Program-made: the position numbers and the translations under genes
Source of the DNA: Paenibacillus antibioticophila
GTDB taxonomy: Bacteria > Bacillota > Bacilli > Paenibacillales > Paenibacillaceae
Assembly (NCBI RefSeq): GCF_000455265.1
Contig: NZ_HG005140.1
Location: 702,751-766,750 of the forward strand
Length of the DNA stretch: 64,000 bases
Direction of reading: 5' to 3'
In this document: piece after piece, positions 36,553-45,890 of the stretch
How the letters are laid out: each line of letters begins with the position of its first letter
How positions within the stretch are numbered: the stretch's first letter is position 1
The notes under the pieces: generated by a model
Seen by the model: only the letters and a program-made list of their open reading frames with translations
Databases searched by the model: none
What the model was told of the DNA's origin: nothing

Positions 36553-37107
36553 ATGAATGAAAAGGAATGGACTGTGCATGCACGTCATGGCGATGAGCTA
36601 GCCTTCAATCAATTAGTATCTTTGCATAAAAGAAAGCTTTACAGTATTGCCTACAGCTATCTGCGTAATGAGGCTGATGCTTTGGAGGCGCTGCAGGATA
36701 GCGTATGCAAGGCCTGGCTTAAGAAAGCGACGCTCAAAGACCGTGATGCTTTTTTGCCCTGGATTACCCGTATCCTGATAAACGGTTGTATCGATGAATT
36801 GAAGAGAAAGCAGAGGGTACTGCCTCAATCCCACGCCGCGTATGAAGGAACGCATGAAATGATGAGCATTTACAGAATGGATCTTGAAATAGCGCTTGCC
36901 CGTCTTAAGCCCAAATATCGGCACGTACTGACTTTGAAGTACTACCATGACATGACATTGCCGGACATTGCAAAAATTCTGGATCGGCCTGAGGGCACGA
37001 TAAAGACTTGGCTTCACCAGGCACTTAAGCAAGTTAGAAAGCAAATAAATAAGGGAGGTGAGCAATACTATGGAGCATCTGGAAAACTTCCGGCTTCACG
37101 AAATTAA
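36553..37107 (+). CDS. ECF-type RNA polymerase sigma factor
   Basis: 184 residues. Region 2 (DELAFNQLVSLHKRKLYSIA, YSYLRNEADALEALQDSVCK) recognises the -10 element and region 4 (LKPKYRHVLTLKYYHDMTLP, DIAKILDRPEGTIKTWLHQA) the -35. It is close to SigV/SigW-like ECF factors of Bacillota. ATG 36553 follows AAAGGA at 8 nt; an open frame extends upstream but has no start with a ribosome site. The following gene overlaps its end and looks like its anti-sigma factor, so the pair is probably a membrane stress switch. Confidence 0.9.
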   Translation: MNEKEWTVHARHGDELAFNQLVSLHKRKLYSIAYSYLRNEADALEALQDSVCKAWLKKATLKDRDAFLPWITRILINGCIDELKRKQRVLPQSHAAYEGTHEMMSIYRMDLEIALARLKPKYRHVLTLKYYHDMTLPDIAKILDRPEGTIKTWLHQALKQVRKQINKGGEQYYGASGKLPASRN

Positions 37108-38470
37108 ACAGGAAATTGAAGCTGCTAGCGAACAAGTTGCTGAGGAACGACTTCATCAGGCAGTGGCGAAGGGACTCGATCGTGCCAAGAAGACTTCCAT
37201 CAAGAGACGAATCGGTTTTCAGGTGGGGATCATGGCCGGGCTTCTCGCCCTGACTGTATTTTTGCTAAATTATTGGGGACATGACATGAAAGAGCAGGGT
37301 AATTCCTCTTACGAATCTGTTGTTCAAGGGAGTCTCGGAGATATACCCGAATATGTGCTGTCACAGATGACTTCCGATATGGAGGCAGCTGCCGAGCATG
37401 GTCTTTATCAACCCGTTAACCGCTCTGAACAGACTGGACCTTATCAGGTTACGGTTGATGGCATACTGGCTGATCAGCAGCAAATTTATCTGTTTATAAC
37501 TCTTGCTAATCAATCGGGAAAATCCACCCCCATGGAACTTTCCAATTATCAATTTTATGATCCGAAAGGAGACCGCTCCCCTCGCAGAATAACATCGCCT
37601 GCTTTTATGTCCAACGATAAGTACAAGACGGTTCAGCACCTGACCTATACCCTATCCTTTGATGAGTCACCGGCCGGGCTTCTTGTCTTTTCCGGGAATA
37701 TACAATCCAGCAGCTCTTATGAAGCTGAAAGCGCATTTGAAATTTCCATCGAGTGGAACCCGGACATTTATAAAAATTTGCAGCGCACAATTGCACTTCA
37801 TCAAACAGAAGTCATCGAGGGACACTCGTTTACGCTGAATAGTCTTGTATTGACCCCGCTCGCCACAACGCTGGCTGTGGATACAGACCCGGAAGCCGGC
37901 ACAGGAATTGAGGGCTTTATCAATAGCAAGCTGATTTTAGACCGTAAACAGGAGGGGCGGTTTGTACAGGCTATTTATCCAAGAAACTACGAGTACAGGT
38001 ATGCAGCCGATGATAACTTAAGCTTGTCGCGACTAATTTTCAACAGTATTTATTACCGTGACATCAACGAGATCACCTTCCAGGCTTCAGGTATTACACT
38101 AAGCTCACGCCATGCATTTGAAATAACAATAGACACCGCTAAAGAACAATTAATAGCTGCTCCATCCAATTTCACATTACTCAGCTTGAAAGAAAATAAT
38201 GCTCAGGAGGTAGAACTTCAGCTTCGTTACAGTCCTCCTCAGCCCGATAGCCCTGACCTCGAACCCTTATCCTTTGATTTTAATCGCTATTTCCTGGATC
38301 AGGAGGGAAACCGGCATCGCTTCCTTAGTGGAGACTATTTAAAAAGAGTAGCCATTCTCAAATTTGATGCATTATCTTATCCTCAGCCCTTGACCTTCAC
38401 AGGCAATCAGATTGACAGGGAGCAGATACAGCATGCTATGCAATGGGATTTCCCATTTATTGAACAGTAA
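37070..38470 (+). CDS. anti-sigma factor-like membrane protein (DUF4179-like)
   Basis: 466 residues. A cytoplasmic helical N-terminus (MEHLENFRLHEIKQEIEAAS; ERLHQAVAKGLDRAKK) would hold the sigma factor. One membrane span follows (~48-66, VGIMAGLLALTVFLLNYW). The large outer part contains DUF4179-like beta domains (GPYQVTVDGILADQQQIYLF; SYEAESAFEISIEWNPDIYK) and a second Ig-like half. This matches anti-sigma factors that pair with SigV-like ECFs. The gene begins inside the end of the sigma gene, which couples their synthesis. The signal sensed is unknown. Confidence 0.8.
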   Translation: MEHLENFRLHEIKQEIEAASEQVAEERLHQAVAKGLDRAKKTSIKRRIGFQVGIMAGLLALTVFLLNYWGHDMKEQGNSSYESVVQGSLGDIPEYVLSQMTSDMEAAAEHGLYQPVNRSEQTGPYQVTVDGILADQQQIYLFITLANQSGKSTPMELSNYQFYDPKGDRSPRRITSPAFMSNDKYKTVQHLTYTLSFDESPAGLLVFSGNIQSSSSYEAESAFEISIEWNPDIYKNLQRTIALHQTEVIEGHSFTLNSLVLTPLATTLAVDTDPEAGTGIEGFINSKLILDRKQEGRFVQAIYPRNYEYRYAADDNLSLSRLIFNSIYYRDINEITFQASGITLSSRHAFEITIDTAKEQLIAAPSNFTLLSLKENNAQEVELQLRYSPPQPDSPDLEPLSFDFNRYFLDQEGNRHRFLSGDYLKRVAILKFDALSYPQPLTFTGNQIDREQIQHAMQWDFPFIEQ

Positions 38471-38914
38471 GCACGGACTTCATAAAGAACAGTTATTCGA
38501 ACCATTTTTCGAACCGTTTTTTCGGAATGATGCTGGACTCTCCTTATGAGACTCCTCTTTGGGTGCAACCGATTCTCTGATTAGCCATCTGCTGTTCGCT
38601 GTCGGATATTTTAATCGCTAACCGACATTCTAGACTCGCTAACGGACATTCTGAACCCTTAGCAGACTTGTTCTCATGATTCAAAGGGTTAACGGACATT
38701 TCGGGCGCTTAGGACGCAAACGACGCTGGTTCACCCGATTCTACTCTCTTAGCAGCCAAAATGTCCGTTACAATTCTGGCTCATCCAAAAGCGGACCGTA
38801 AGGAGATATAACGTCCGTTAGACCAAGTACCACGTATTTACTTCGCTTAGATCAAATGTACCGCATGGCTTCCATTGGTAAACAGAGTTGATCCCTGCGA
38901 TCGAATGTACAAAG
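38471..38914. repeat. non-coding region with CTAACGGACATT repeats
   Basis: No gene is visible. A short element recurs: CTAACCGACATTCT (near 38618), CTAACGGACATTCT (38639) and TTAACGGACATTT (38689) on the plus strand; inverted AAATGTCCGTTA (38758) and ACGTCCGTTAG (38811). Some copies are followed by a CTTAG-type motif. Spacing is irregular (20-70 bp). It resembles a small REP-like intergenic array; the function is unknown. Confidence 0.55.
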
Positions 38915-38974
38915 AAACCGCCCCCTTTGGTTTATGGTTGGTGGTACCTCCATTTTCCAGAGAGCGGTTTTTTT
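38915..38974 (+). terminator. likely terminator after anti-sigma gene
   Basis: AAACCGC (38915-38921) pairs with GCGGTTT (38964-38970), ending in seven T. Partial inner pairing (CTTTGG...ATGG with CCAT...CCAGAG) extends the stem. It lies 440 bp after the gene, so other RNA may end here too. Confidence 0.55.
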
Positions 38975-38988
38975 GCTTGATGAAATGA

Positions 38989-39037
38989 AAGAGGGGGCTC
39001 CTCAGTTCATCTTATGAACACTTTTGGGAACCCTCTT
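38989..39037 (-). terminator. likely terminator of the CMD-family gene
   Basis: AAGAGGG and CCCTCTT form the outer stem, with GTTCAT/ATGAAC as a second small stem inside. On the minus strand it is followed by TCATTTCATC, only moderately T-rich. It lies just after the carboxymuconolactone decarboxylase-like gene. Confidence 0.4.
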
Positions 39038-39054
39038 GTCTTTATCCTTCTATT

Positions 39055-39372
39055 CTATTCATCGAACGCCTTCAAAGCAGCGGGGAGGACCTCGATCACG
39101 GTATTGCCTACCGCCGGCAGGCCTACAAGCACAGTGCTGATAATTTCATCTCTTGTAGCGCCGAGTTCCTTCGCATGCTTCACATGGAATGGAATTCCCC
39201 CATGCATTCTCACAGCGGCTAGTACGGCAATGTAAGCCAGTTCCTCCGTCTTCGGGTCAAGCTTGCTTGCTTGTCCAAGCCTCTCTACCGTGTCCATCCA
39301 GATTTGCTGCTGCTCGGGGGCTTCCCGGATAAACGTCTGGAACGCATTGCTAACATTCGCCATCTCACTCAC
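39055..39372 (-). CDS. carboxymuconolactone decarboxylase (AhpD-like) family protein
   Basis: 105 residues, the helical CMD/AhpD fold: LDPKTEELAYIAVLAAVRMH, GIPFHVKHAKELGATRDEII, STVLVGLPAVGNTVIEVLPA. The usual redox motif CxxC(H) is replaced here (AVRMHGGIPFHVKHA), so peroxidase activity of the AhpD type is not expected. It could be a decarboxylase-like or structural member of the family. GTG 39372 is 10 nt after GAGGAG; the upstream TTG overlaps the ribosome site. Confidence 0.75.
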   Translation of the reverse strand: MSEMANVSNAFQTFIREAPEQQQIWMDTVERLGQASKLDPKTEELAYIAVLAAVRMHGGIPFHVKHAKELGATRDEIISTVLVGLPAVGNTVIEVLPAALKAFDE

Positions 39373-39422
39373 AAAAACCCATCTCCTCAAATGGAATAAA
39401 CTACCTTATTCCATTTCGATGC

Positions 39423-39944
39423 TCAGGGCTTAATTCCTTCCGGCGTCTTGCGCTCTAATTCCCGCAGCGGATTGCCGCCGACGAAGGTGCCGGGAGCTAC
39501 ATCCTTATGTACTACAGAACCGGCAGCAACGACAGCGCCGTCCCCGATGGTGACGCCGGGCAAGATTGTGGTATTGGCACCGATCAGCACCTCGTCTCCA
39601 ATGACGACCTCACCGAGACGATACTCCCGGATCATGTATTCATGGGCGAGAATCGTGGTATTATAGCCGATAACCGAGTTACGGCCTATGGTGATTTTCT
39701 CCGGAAAGAAGACGTCGACCATCACCATCAGGCCGAATGCCGTATGCTCTCCGACCCGCATCCCAAGCATATGGCGATAAATCCAGTTCTTGATGGAGAG
39801 AACCGGAGTGTACCGACTGATCTGGATAAAGATAAAGTTCTTTACACCCTTCCATGGGCTGACCGTCCGATAGAGCTGCCATAAAGCATTCGGCCCTTCA
39901 ACGGGATAGCGGGTAACCTTTCTCACCGCAGCTTCGACTCCCAT
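39423..39944 (-). CDS. left-handed beta-helix (hexapeptide) acyltransferase
   Basis: 173 residues. The N-terminal ~60 residues are helical ([20 protein letters not shown]). From ~75 on come hexapeptide coils ([78 protein letters not shown]), the trimeric fold of acetyltransferases such as CAT/NodL-like enzymes. The acceptor is unknown. It overlaps ppaX by 22 bases and is the fourth gene of the hprK-lgt-ppaX-acyltransferase cluster common in Bacillota. Confidence 0.85.
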   Translation of the reverse strand: MGVEAAVRKVTRYPVEGPNALWQLYRTVSPWKGVKNFIFIQISRYTPVLSIKNWIYRHMLGMRVGEHTAFGLMVMVDVFFPEKITIGRNSVIGYNTTILAHEYMIREYRLGEVVIGDEVLIGANTTILPGVTIGDGAVVAAGSVVHKDVAPGTFVGGNPLRELERKTPEGIKP

Positions 39945-40579
39945 CCCAACAGACTGTATAAATCAGTCATGTCCTGCAGGATTACATCCGGCTCATACTT
40001 CCTAAGCTCTTCCTCACCCTTCAGCGACCAGGCCACCCCGGCGGCCAGCACGCCTGCAGCCCTGGCCGACTTGATGTCCGCAGGGCTGTCGCCCACCATC
40101 ACCGTACAGGCCGGATCGGCCCCCAGCTGTTCTATCGCTGTTAATACCGGCTCCGGGTGGGGCTTGGGATGCTCCACATCCTGCACCGTCACGATAACGT
40201 CCATATATTGCTTCAACTTGAACATCTCTAGTGCACGGAGCGTCGTCGGCCGGATTTTGGTGGTAACCACGCCGAGCCGGATACCTTTCGCATGCAAGGT
40301 CGAGATGACCTCATGAACACGAGGGAACTCCGCAACCATGCTGTCGTGATGGGCATAATTAAACTCCCGATAATCCGCGACAAGATCTTCGACCTCCTGC
40401 CGGCCTGAAAAGGTCTGCAGTTGATGCTCCAGCGTCATTCCCATATAAGGAATGATCTGTTCTCTGGCATAGGGCTGTCCGGGAAAATTCTTTCCCATCA
40501 CATGGATGAAGCTGCTGATAATCAGCTCATTCGTATCGATAATTGTACCGTCCAGGTCAAACAATACCGTGTTAATCAT
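39923..40579 (-). CDS. ppaX: pyrophosphatase PpaX
   Basis: 218 residues, HAD superfamily: [20 protein letters not shown] (catalytic Asp), a helical cap, [20 protein letters not shown] and [17 protein letters not shown] plus [17 protein letters not shown]. PpaX hydrolyses the pyrophosphate made when HprK dephosphorylates P-Ser-HPr by phosphorolysis. The position two genes after hprK supports this identity over a generic phosphoglycolate phosphatase. Confidence 0.9.
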   Translation of the reverse strand: MINTVLFDLDGTIIDTNELIISSFIHVMGKNFPGQPYAREQIIPYMGMTLEHQLQTFSGRQEVEDLVADYREFNYAHHDSMVAEFPRVHEVISTLHAKGIRLGVVTTKIRPTTLRALEMFKLKQYMDVIVTVQDVEHPKPHPEPVLTAIEQLGADPACTVMVGDSPADIKSARAAGVLAAGVAWSLKGEEELRKYEPDVILQDMTDLYSLLGWESKLR

Positions 40580-40594
40580 GCAGCAAATACTCCT

Positions 40595-41638
40595 TTACGC
40601 CTTCGGTCCGTGCTCCCCTTGATGATCCGAATGATCTTTCTCAGTAACGGAACTTTCATTCACTACTGGCTGTTCAGCCTGCCCCGGGACTTCCGCGACG
40701 GGCATAGCTTCTGCGTCCTGCAGCTTGGTTGAGACAATAGGATCCAAGTACCTCGGCAGATCAACCACAGTCTTTCTCCGGTATATAATAATACCAACCG
40801 CTGCGATAACAATGACAATCGCCAGCATTTGAGAGATCCGGACATTGCCGTAAGACGGTGCCAAATAGCCCTGTTCAAAGCCAAACCAGGTCATCGGTGC
40901 CCACATGCCATTGATCAGCGAAGCCAACCATTCGGCCCCTTGGAAGGCCAGGCTGTCTGTTCTTAGTGCTTCAATAAAGAACCGTCCGATGGAATACCAG
41001 ATGAAGTAAGACATGAACAGCTCGCCCGCGCGCAAAAACTTCTGTCTGCGAAGCACAAGCAATATGAGAATACCAACTACATTCCACAGGGACTCATACA
41101 GGAAAGTCGGATGATGAAAGACTCCCTGAACATTCATCTGATTCACAATAAAATCAGGCAGATGCAAATTGCCTCGCAGGAAGTTCTCCGTCGTCGGACC
41201 GCCGTAGGCCTCCTGGTTCACAAAGTTCCCCCAGCGCCCGATGATTTGTCCAATCAGCAGGGATGGCGCGCAGATATCCGCAATGCGCCAGAAATTGTAG
41301 CCTTTCTTCCGCACATAGATCAACGCGGCAATAATTGCACCGATCAAAGCGCCATAGATGGCGATTCCGCCATTCCAAATCTTGAAAATGTCAATCAGAT
41401 TATTCTTGTAGTCATCCCACATGAAGGCGACATAGTAAATCCGCGCTCCTACAATCGCAGAAGGGACGCCGATCAGGAGCAGGTCCATGAAGAAATCCTG
41501 CGAAATGTTAAACCGTTTCCCTTCCCAGATCGCTAACAGCAGGCCCATCAATGCAGCACTACCCAGGATCAGTCCATACCAATGAATATCCAGGCTGCCG
41601 ATTGAAAAAGCGATGGGATTAATCAACAATGTGTTCAT
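40595..41638 (-). CDS. lgt: prolipoprotein diacylglyceryl transferase
   Basis: 347 residues with seven membrane spans. Lgt transfers diacylglycerol from phosphatidylglycerol to the lipobox Cys of prolipoproteins, such as the flavin reductase at 2673. Motifs: IHWYGLILGSAALMGLLLAI, GARIYYVAFMWDDYKNN, GGIAIYGALIGAIIAALIYV and the Lgt signature LIGQIIGRWGNFVNQEAYG, then HHPTFLYESLWNV. About 50 hydrophilic residues at the C-terminus are an extra tail. It lies 11 bases after hprK. Confidence 0.95.
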   Translation of the reverse strand: MNTLLINPIAFSIGSLDIHWYGLILGSAALMGLLLAIWEGKRFNISQDFFMDLLLIGVPSAIVGARIYYVAFMWDDYKNNLIDIFKIWNGGIAIYGALIGAIIAALIYVRKKGYNFWRIADICAPSLLIGQIIGRWGNFVNQEAYGGPTTENFLRGNLHLPDFIVNQMNVQGVFHHPTFLYESLWNVVGILILLVLRRQKFLRAGELFMSYFIWYSIGRFFIEALRTDSLAFQGAEWLASLINGMWAPMTWFGFEQGYLAPSYGNVRISQMLAIVIVIAAVGIIIYRRKTVVDLPRYLDPIVSTKLQDAEAMPVAEVPGQAEQPVVNESSVTEKDHSDHQGEHGPKA

Positions 41639-41649
41639 CCTTCACTCTC

Positions 41650-42591
41650 CTAATCCAAATCGTCAATATCTTCCGCAATCGTCTCCGTCAGCTTCGTTGT
41701 AAATTGAAGTGCCGCATTATAGCCCATCCGCTTCAGGCGGAAGTTCATGGCTGCAACCTCAATAATGACTGCCAGGTTTCGTCCCGGGCGAACCGGAATC
41801 GTCACCAAAGGAACATCAGTATCAATGATACGTGTGGTCTCTTCGTCAAGACCGAGACGATCATACTGCTTCTCTTGCTGCCAGGCTTCCAGTCTGACTA
41901 CCAGGGTAATCCGTTTGTTATTGCGGATCGCGCCGGCACCGAAGAGCGTCATCACATTAATGATACCCACGCCGCGGATTTCCAGCAGATGGCGGATCAG
42001 CTCCGGCGCGGAACCATGAAGCTGGTTATCCGAGGTCTGACGAATCTCCACCGCATCATCTGCGATCAGACGGTGTCCACGCTTAACCAACTCCAACGCG
42101 GTCTCACTCTTCCCGATCCCGCTGCTGCCGGTAATCAGCATCCCCACACCGTACACGTCCACCAACACGCCATGAATCGTAGCGGTAGGCGCCAGCTTCC
42201 GTTCAAGGAAGCTGGTGATGCGGCTCGACAAAATCGTCGTTGCCATGCTGCTGCGAAGTACGGGAATCTGCTTATTCGAGCTGATCTCGATCAGCTCCTG
42301 CGGTACTTCCCAGGATCTCGTGACGATAATACATGGAGTCTCTTCACTGCTGCACAACCGCTCCATGCGGTCCTTCCGTTCTTCAATCGGAAGCATTTCA
42401 TAAAAAGCCAGCTCAGTCTTTCCTAGAATCTGGACGCGCTCTGGCGGGTGATATTCGAAATAACCGGCCATTTCAAGGCCCGGGCGGTACAGATCATCCA
42501 CGGTAATCGAACGCTTCAGTCCTTGCTCTCCTGACACGACTTCGAGCCCGAACTGATTGACAAGCTCAGATACTTTCACCTTTTTAGGCAT
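41650..42591 (-). CDS. hprK: HPr kinase/phosphorylase
   Basis: 313 residues; phosphorylates HPr on Ser46 and reverses the reaction, the central switch of carbon catabolite control. The N-terminal domain (1-~130) precedes the kinase core: [20 protein letters not shown] with P-loop [21 protein letters not shown], and the HprK signature [22 protein letters not shown] 42591 follows GGAAAGGAAG; a longer in-frame stretch upstream has no ribosome site. Confidence 0.95.
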   Translation of the reverse strand: MPKKVKVSELVNQFGLEVVSGEQGLKRSITVDDLYRPGLEMAGYFEYHPPERVQILGKTELAFYEMLPIEERKDRMERLCSSEETPCIIVTRSWEVPQELIEISSNKQIPVLRSSMATTILSSRITSFLERKLAPTATIHGVLVDVYGVGMLITGSSGIGKSETALELVKRGHRLIADDAVEIRQTSDNQLHGSAPELIRHLLEIRGVGIINVMTLFGAGAIRNNKRITLVVRLEAWQQEKQYDRLGLDEETTRIIDTDVPLVTIPVRPGRNLAVIIEVAAMNFRLKRMGYNAALQFTTKLTETIAEDIDDLD

Positions 42592-42671
42592 GGTGTTCTT
42601 CCTTTCCGAGGCATTCCTGCTCAAATTCAATACCATTAATGTACTCATCGTATCGGAATTTTCACTGTAAA

Positions 42672-45600
42672 TCAATCATTACCGGAATCCGTAGGCCGTT
42701 CGGTGTTGCCGGAAGACTCTGCATTTCCCGCTCCATCTGTACGGGTAGAATCCGGTGAATCTATCTCCGGGGATGTCCACGCCTTTACCTTGTAATTTAC
42801 TCCGTTCACTTGAATTACACTGCCCTCAGGCACTGCTTGATCCAGCACCACGGTAACCCGCCCTGCATACTGATCCGGGCTTGTCTTGCTCTCCTTCGGA
42901 AGACCGGCATTGTTGTCCTCTCCATCGGAAACCGCGGTCCCTGCAGCTGTTCCAGACTCGGATTTCCCAGTCTGATCCGGTTCGCCGGTACTCTCTCCGG
43001 CAGCATCTGCTTTGTCTTGATCTGCAGCCTCGCCATCAGTTTCATCCGCCGCATCTATGTTGTTTTGATTTCCTGCCGTATCACCGGCTTCATCCCCGTT
43101 CTCAACCTGATCCGTAGTTCCATTTTCAGTTGTCGGGGCTCCTGAGGTTCCTGAGGTACCCGAGTTATCCGAGGTACCTGAGTTACCTGAGCTACCTGGG
43201 TTACCTGAGTCACCTGAAGTATCCGGTGTGTCCGCAGCGTCTGAATCTTCCTGCTTCGGAAGCGCACATCCGCTCTCATAGTTCTGTATCGGCACCACTT
43301 GCGGATCCAGGCCCGGCGCTGTAAGCGTCAGCTCGGTCGGTGTGAACACCGTGCACTGAGCCAGATCATCAAACGGGAAAATCAAGCGTGTCTGCTCTTT
43401 TTCACCGTCAGCCACGATCAGCTTCTCGGCAAAGACAATCTGTTCTTCGGCAGTATTCCCTTCGTCCGCCACTACCGGAGGAGTCTCAGGCAACGGATCT
43501 GCCTTTCCGATGATGCCGGTCTGTTTCAGAACCAGCCAGCTCGCCGCCACAATCAAAATCAGCAGCACCATCATCGTAGAACCCATCATGACCGTCTTCC
43601 GATTCCCGGAAAAAAATCGGCTCACCGGCGACGACAGCTCCAGCTTTGCCTTGTTGAGCACCGTGCTTAATGCCGGGCCAGCCTTGGCGAAATATTCACG
43701 GCGGTTTTCCCGGCTTTTGAATGCATTTTTATCATGCCGTTTGAAATAAGCCAGAATTGCCGCAGCATAAGCAGGCACCAGGCCGCGCGGGCGGGTAAAG
43801 CTCGAATCGCTCTGCGACCACAGCAAGAACTTGTAAATTATATTCTTATCCGCAGCATTTCTGCGCAAGTAATCCAGCAACGCCCCATACTCTACAAATC
43901 CGGCATCCGACTCCCGGAAGAAAGCAAGCGCAATTCGCGGAAATTCAGCCGTTTCGATCTCGCCCTGCAGCCATTTCCGGGCCGTTTGCTGGACCCGGTC
44001 TGTCTCCATCGGTCCAAGTCCGGCGAAGATCTCGGCCTCCGGCTTCGGTTCGGTGAACAACCGGTACAGCGCATGAAGCATGACGGCATGACTGCTCAGT
44101 CTGGAATCCCGCAGTTCTTTGGCCGGGCGGCTTAAATCATGCTGTCTCAGAAATTCGGCCCCTACCACCTGTTCTTTCGTCAGCCTGTCCAGATCCAATT
44201 CGCTAAGCAGCAAACGAAGAGCCGACGAGGTTAGCAGCTCGGTCATGCCGGAATTTTGGAAGACCCGCTCCCTCTCCGGGACTCCGGCATCCCACTTGCC
44301 TATCTCCTTCATCACAATATCTGCAGCCCGCAGAAGCTGGTTCGCACTTCGGAGCTTGTCCATCAGCCGGGTTCGGCTCAACTCCTGAAAGGAATGATTT
44401 TGCAGCACGAACGGGAACTTCTTTCCCCAGGCTCGAATCAGATTCAAGAGTGCTTTCAGATCGGTTGCCCGCTGAAACTTAGCCCGAATATACGGATCGA
44501 ACAAGACCGTCATCAGCCGCTCACTATTCAATACGTTCGTGAAGAAGGCGGCCTCCAGCCCGGTATGTCCTTCAATAAGCGTATAGAAGGCATCCGCCTC
44601 CTCTTGCCGCTCCTGTGTCATAGCGTTGTGCAGCGCAAGAATATAATAGGAGACAATCTTGTCCTCCTGTCCCGCACCAGGCAAGCCGAAATAATCGCGG
44701 AAGCACTCTGCCACAGCAGCAGGCGGGATATGTCCCAGCCTGTTAAGATCAAATTCCCGGTCAAAGCGGGAAAGGAAGAGATCATTCAGCCTCATCCGGG
44801 CATCCAGCCCGCCAGGCGGCTTCAAATATTCCAATAAGCCCCGAAGAACCGTAACCTTGTTCTCTTCGTATAGAGACTCTTCACCGCGCTCGATCCGGTA
44901 ATATACTGCCAACTCATGATAGCTGGATAAGGCCGACTTCCGTTCGCCCTCCATGCCGGACAGCATTTCATCGGCAAAATCAAAAAATCCTTGAAGCTGC
45001 TCCTTCTGCTCTAAATGGCTCCATACGAAGTCCAAATAAGGCTGACGGGACCAGTCCGCATCAATCTGCCCAAATCGCCCGGCTGCCAGATCAAAAATAT
45101 AGTCTTTCTCGATGCTCCGGTCATGCGGGCGCAGGCTGCCCTTCTCCACAAATTGCACTTGAATAAACTTCCGGCTCTGCGGCTCCTTCACATAGGATAG
45201 AAATCCAAGCCGTCTGCGATGTTCATAGGGTAGACAGGAATATACAATTTGCATTAACGAGAGGGCCTCTCTCGAGATATCTTCAACGGGGACATCCAGC
45301 GAGATATAAACCTTCTTCCGTCCTTCGCCGGAAGCGGTCATGACCGCAAACAGCAATTGCTTGAATAGCTGTTCGTCAAACCCCAGGCGCTCCAAAGTTT
45401 CCTTGGCGGAAGCATGTCCAAGCGCAGCATCCGCAGCCGCTCTTGTCGGGACTTCGTCCAGCTCAGCCAGCTCTGTGCCGATCTCCGGATCATAGCTATC
45501 CGCAAATGACGCGTCGAGCCAGGCACTAAAGCTCTCAGTTACTTCCCCGGAACGGCCCGAAGGAATAATGTAGTTATGCGTTAAAAAGGCGCTTCGCAGC

Positions 45601-45890
45601 CCCGTGAAATCCACCGGCTGATAGATGCTCCGTCCCAGTACCGTCTCTCCGTTCTCTGCATGAAACAAGTGAACGGCCTCCGGATACAGCGCTCCATCCT
45701 TCTCGCTGCGGGATACAAGCTCCGCCGGCGCATCATACATACAAAAAGGGTGGAGCACCTTTTTAATAAATGCGACATCCAGCCCGGACGATTTGGCTAC
45801 CGTATCAAAGCCTTCCGTGGAACGAAAGACACCCTTCCGCTCCCGGGTATACATCTGCTGCTGGATGCTTCCTGGAGAGTTCGGCTTCAA
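42672..45890 (-). CDS. GAP1-like (GTPase-associated protein) membrane protein with external Ser/Gly tail
   Basis: 1072 residues, the longest-reaching component of the system. Residues 1-~260 resemble GTPase-associated protein 1 N-terminal domains ([60 protein letters not shown]). Residues ~270-760 are helical with no known domain ([20 protein letters not shown]). One membrane span lies at ~767-790 ([15 protein letters not shown]). Outside there is a small beta domain, a Ser/Gly/Asn/Asp low-complexity tail (~885-1000) and a final beta domain ([20 protein letters not shown]). TTG 45890 shares TTGA with the stop of the GTPase gene, so both are made together. Probably the membrane effector or anchor of the GTPase; no enzyme motif is seen. 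Confidence 0.7.
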   Translation of the reverse strand: MKPNSPGSIQQQMYTRERKGVFRSTEGFDTVAKSSGLDVAFIKKVLHPFCMYDAPAELVSRSEKDGALYPEAVHLFHAENGETVLGRSIYQPVDFTGLRSAFLTHNYIIPSGRSGEVTESFSAWLDASFADSYDPEIGTELAELDEVPTRAAADAALGHASAKETLERLGFDEQLFKQLLFAVMTASGEGRKKVYISLDVPVEDISREALSLMQIVYSCLPYEHRRRLGFLSYVKEPQSRKFIQVQFVEKGSLRPHDRSIEKDYIFDLAAGRFGQIDADWSRQPYLDFVWSHLEQKEQLQGFFDFADEMLSGMEGERKSALSSYHELAVYYRIERGEESLYEENKVTVLRGLLEYLKPPGGLDARMRLNDLFLSRFDREFDLNRLGHIPPAAVAECFRDYFGLPGAGQEDKIVSYYILALHNAMTQERQEEADAFYTLIEGHTGLEAAFFTNVLNSERLMTVLFDPYIRAKFQRATDLKALLNLIRAWGKKFPFVLQNHSFQELSRTRLMDKLRSANQLLRAADIVMKEIGKWDAGVPERERVFQNSGMTELLTSSALRLLLSELDLDRLTKEQVVGAEFLRQHDLSRPAKELRDSRLSSHAVMLHALYRLFTEPKPEAEIFAGLGPMETDRVQQTARKWLQGEIETAEFPRIALAFFRESDAGFVEYGALLDYLRRNAADKNIIYKFLLWSQSDSSFTRPRGLVPAYAAAILAYFKRHDKNAFKSRENRREYFAKAGPALSTVLNKAKLELSSPVSRFFSGNRKTVMMGSTMMVLLILIVAASWLVLKQTGIIGKADPLPETPPVVADEGNTAEEQIVFAEKLIVADGEKEQTRLIFPFDDLAQCTVFTPTELTLTAPGLDPQVVPIQNYESGCALPKQEDSDAADTPDTSGDSGNPGSSGNSGTSDNSGTSGTSGAPTTENGTTDQVENGDEAGDTAGNQNNIDAADETDGEAADQDKADAAGESTGEPDQTGKSESGTAAGTAVSDGEDNNAGLPKESKTSPDQYAGRVTVVLDQAVPEGSVIQVNGVNYKVKAWTSPEIDSPDSTRTDGAGNAESSGNTERPTDSGND
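43141..43222 (-). repeat. 9-bp tandem repeats coding a Ser-Gly-Asn/Thr tail
   Basis: About nine degenerate copies of a 9-base unit (plus strand CCTGAGTTA-like) encode the external Ser-Gly-Asn/Thr repeats of the GAP1-like protein. Such units expand and contract by slippage, so tail length may vary between strains. Confidence 0.75.

Noticed and set aside
43141-43222. Array that might be taken for CRISPR
   Set aside because: The 9-bp units have no spacers and encode Ser-Gly repeats in frame.
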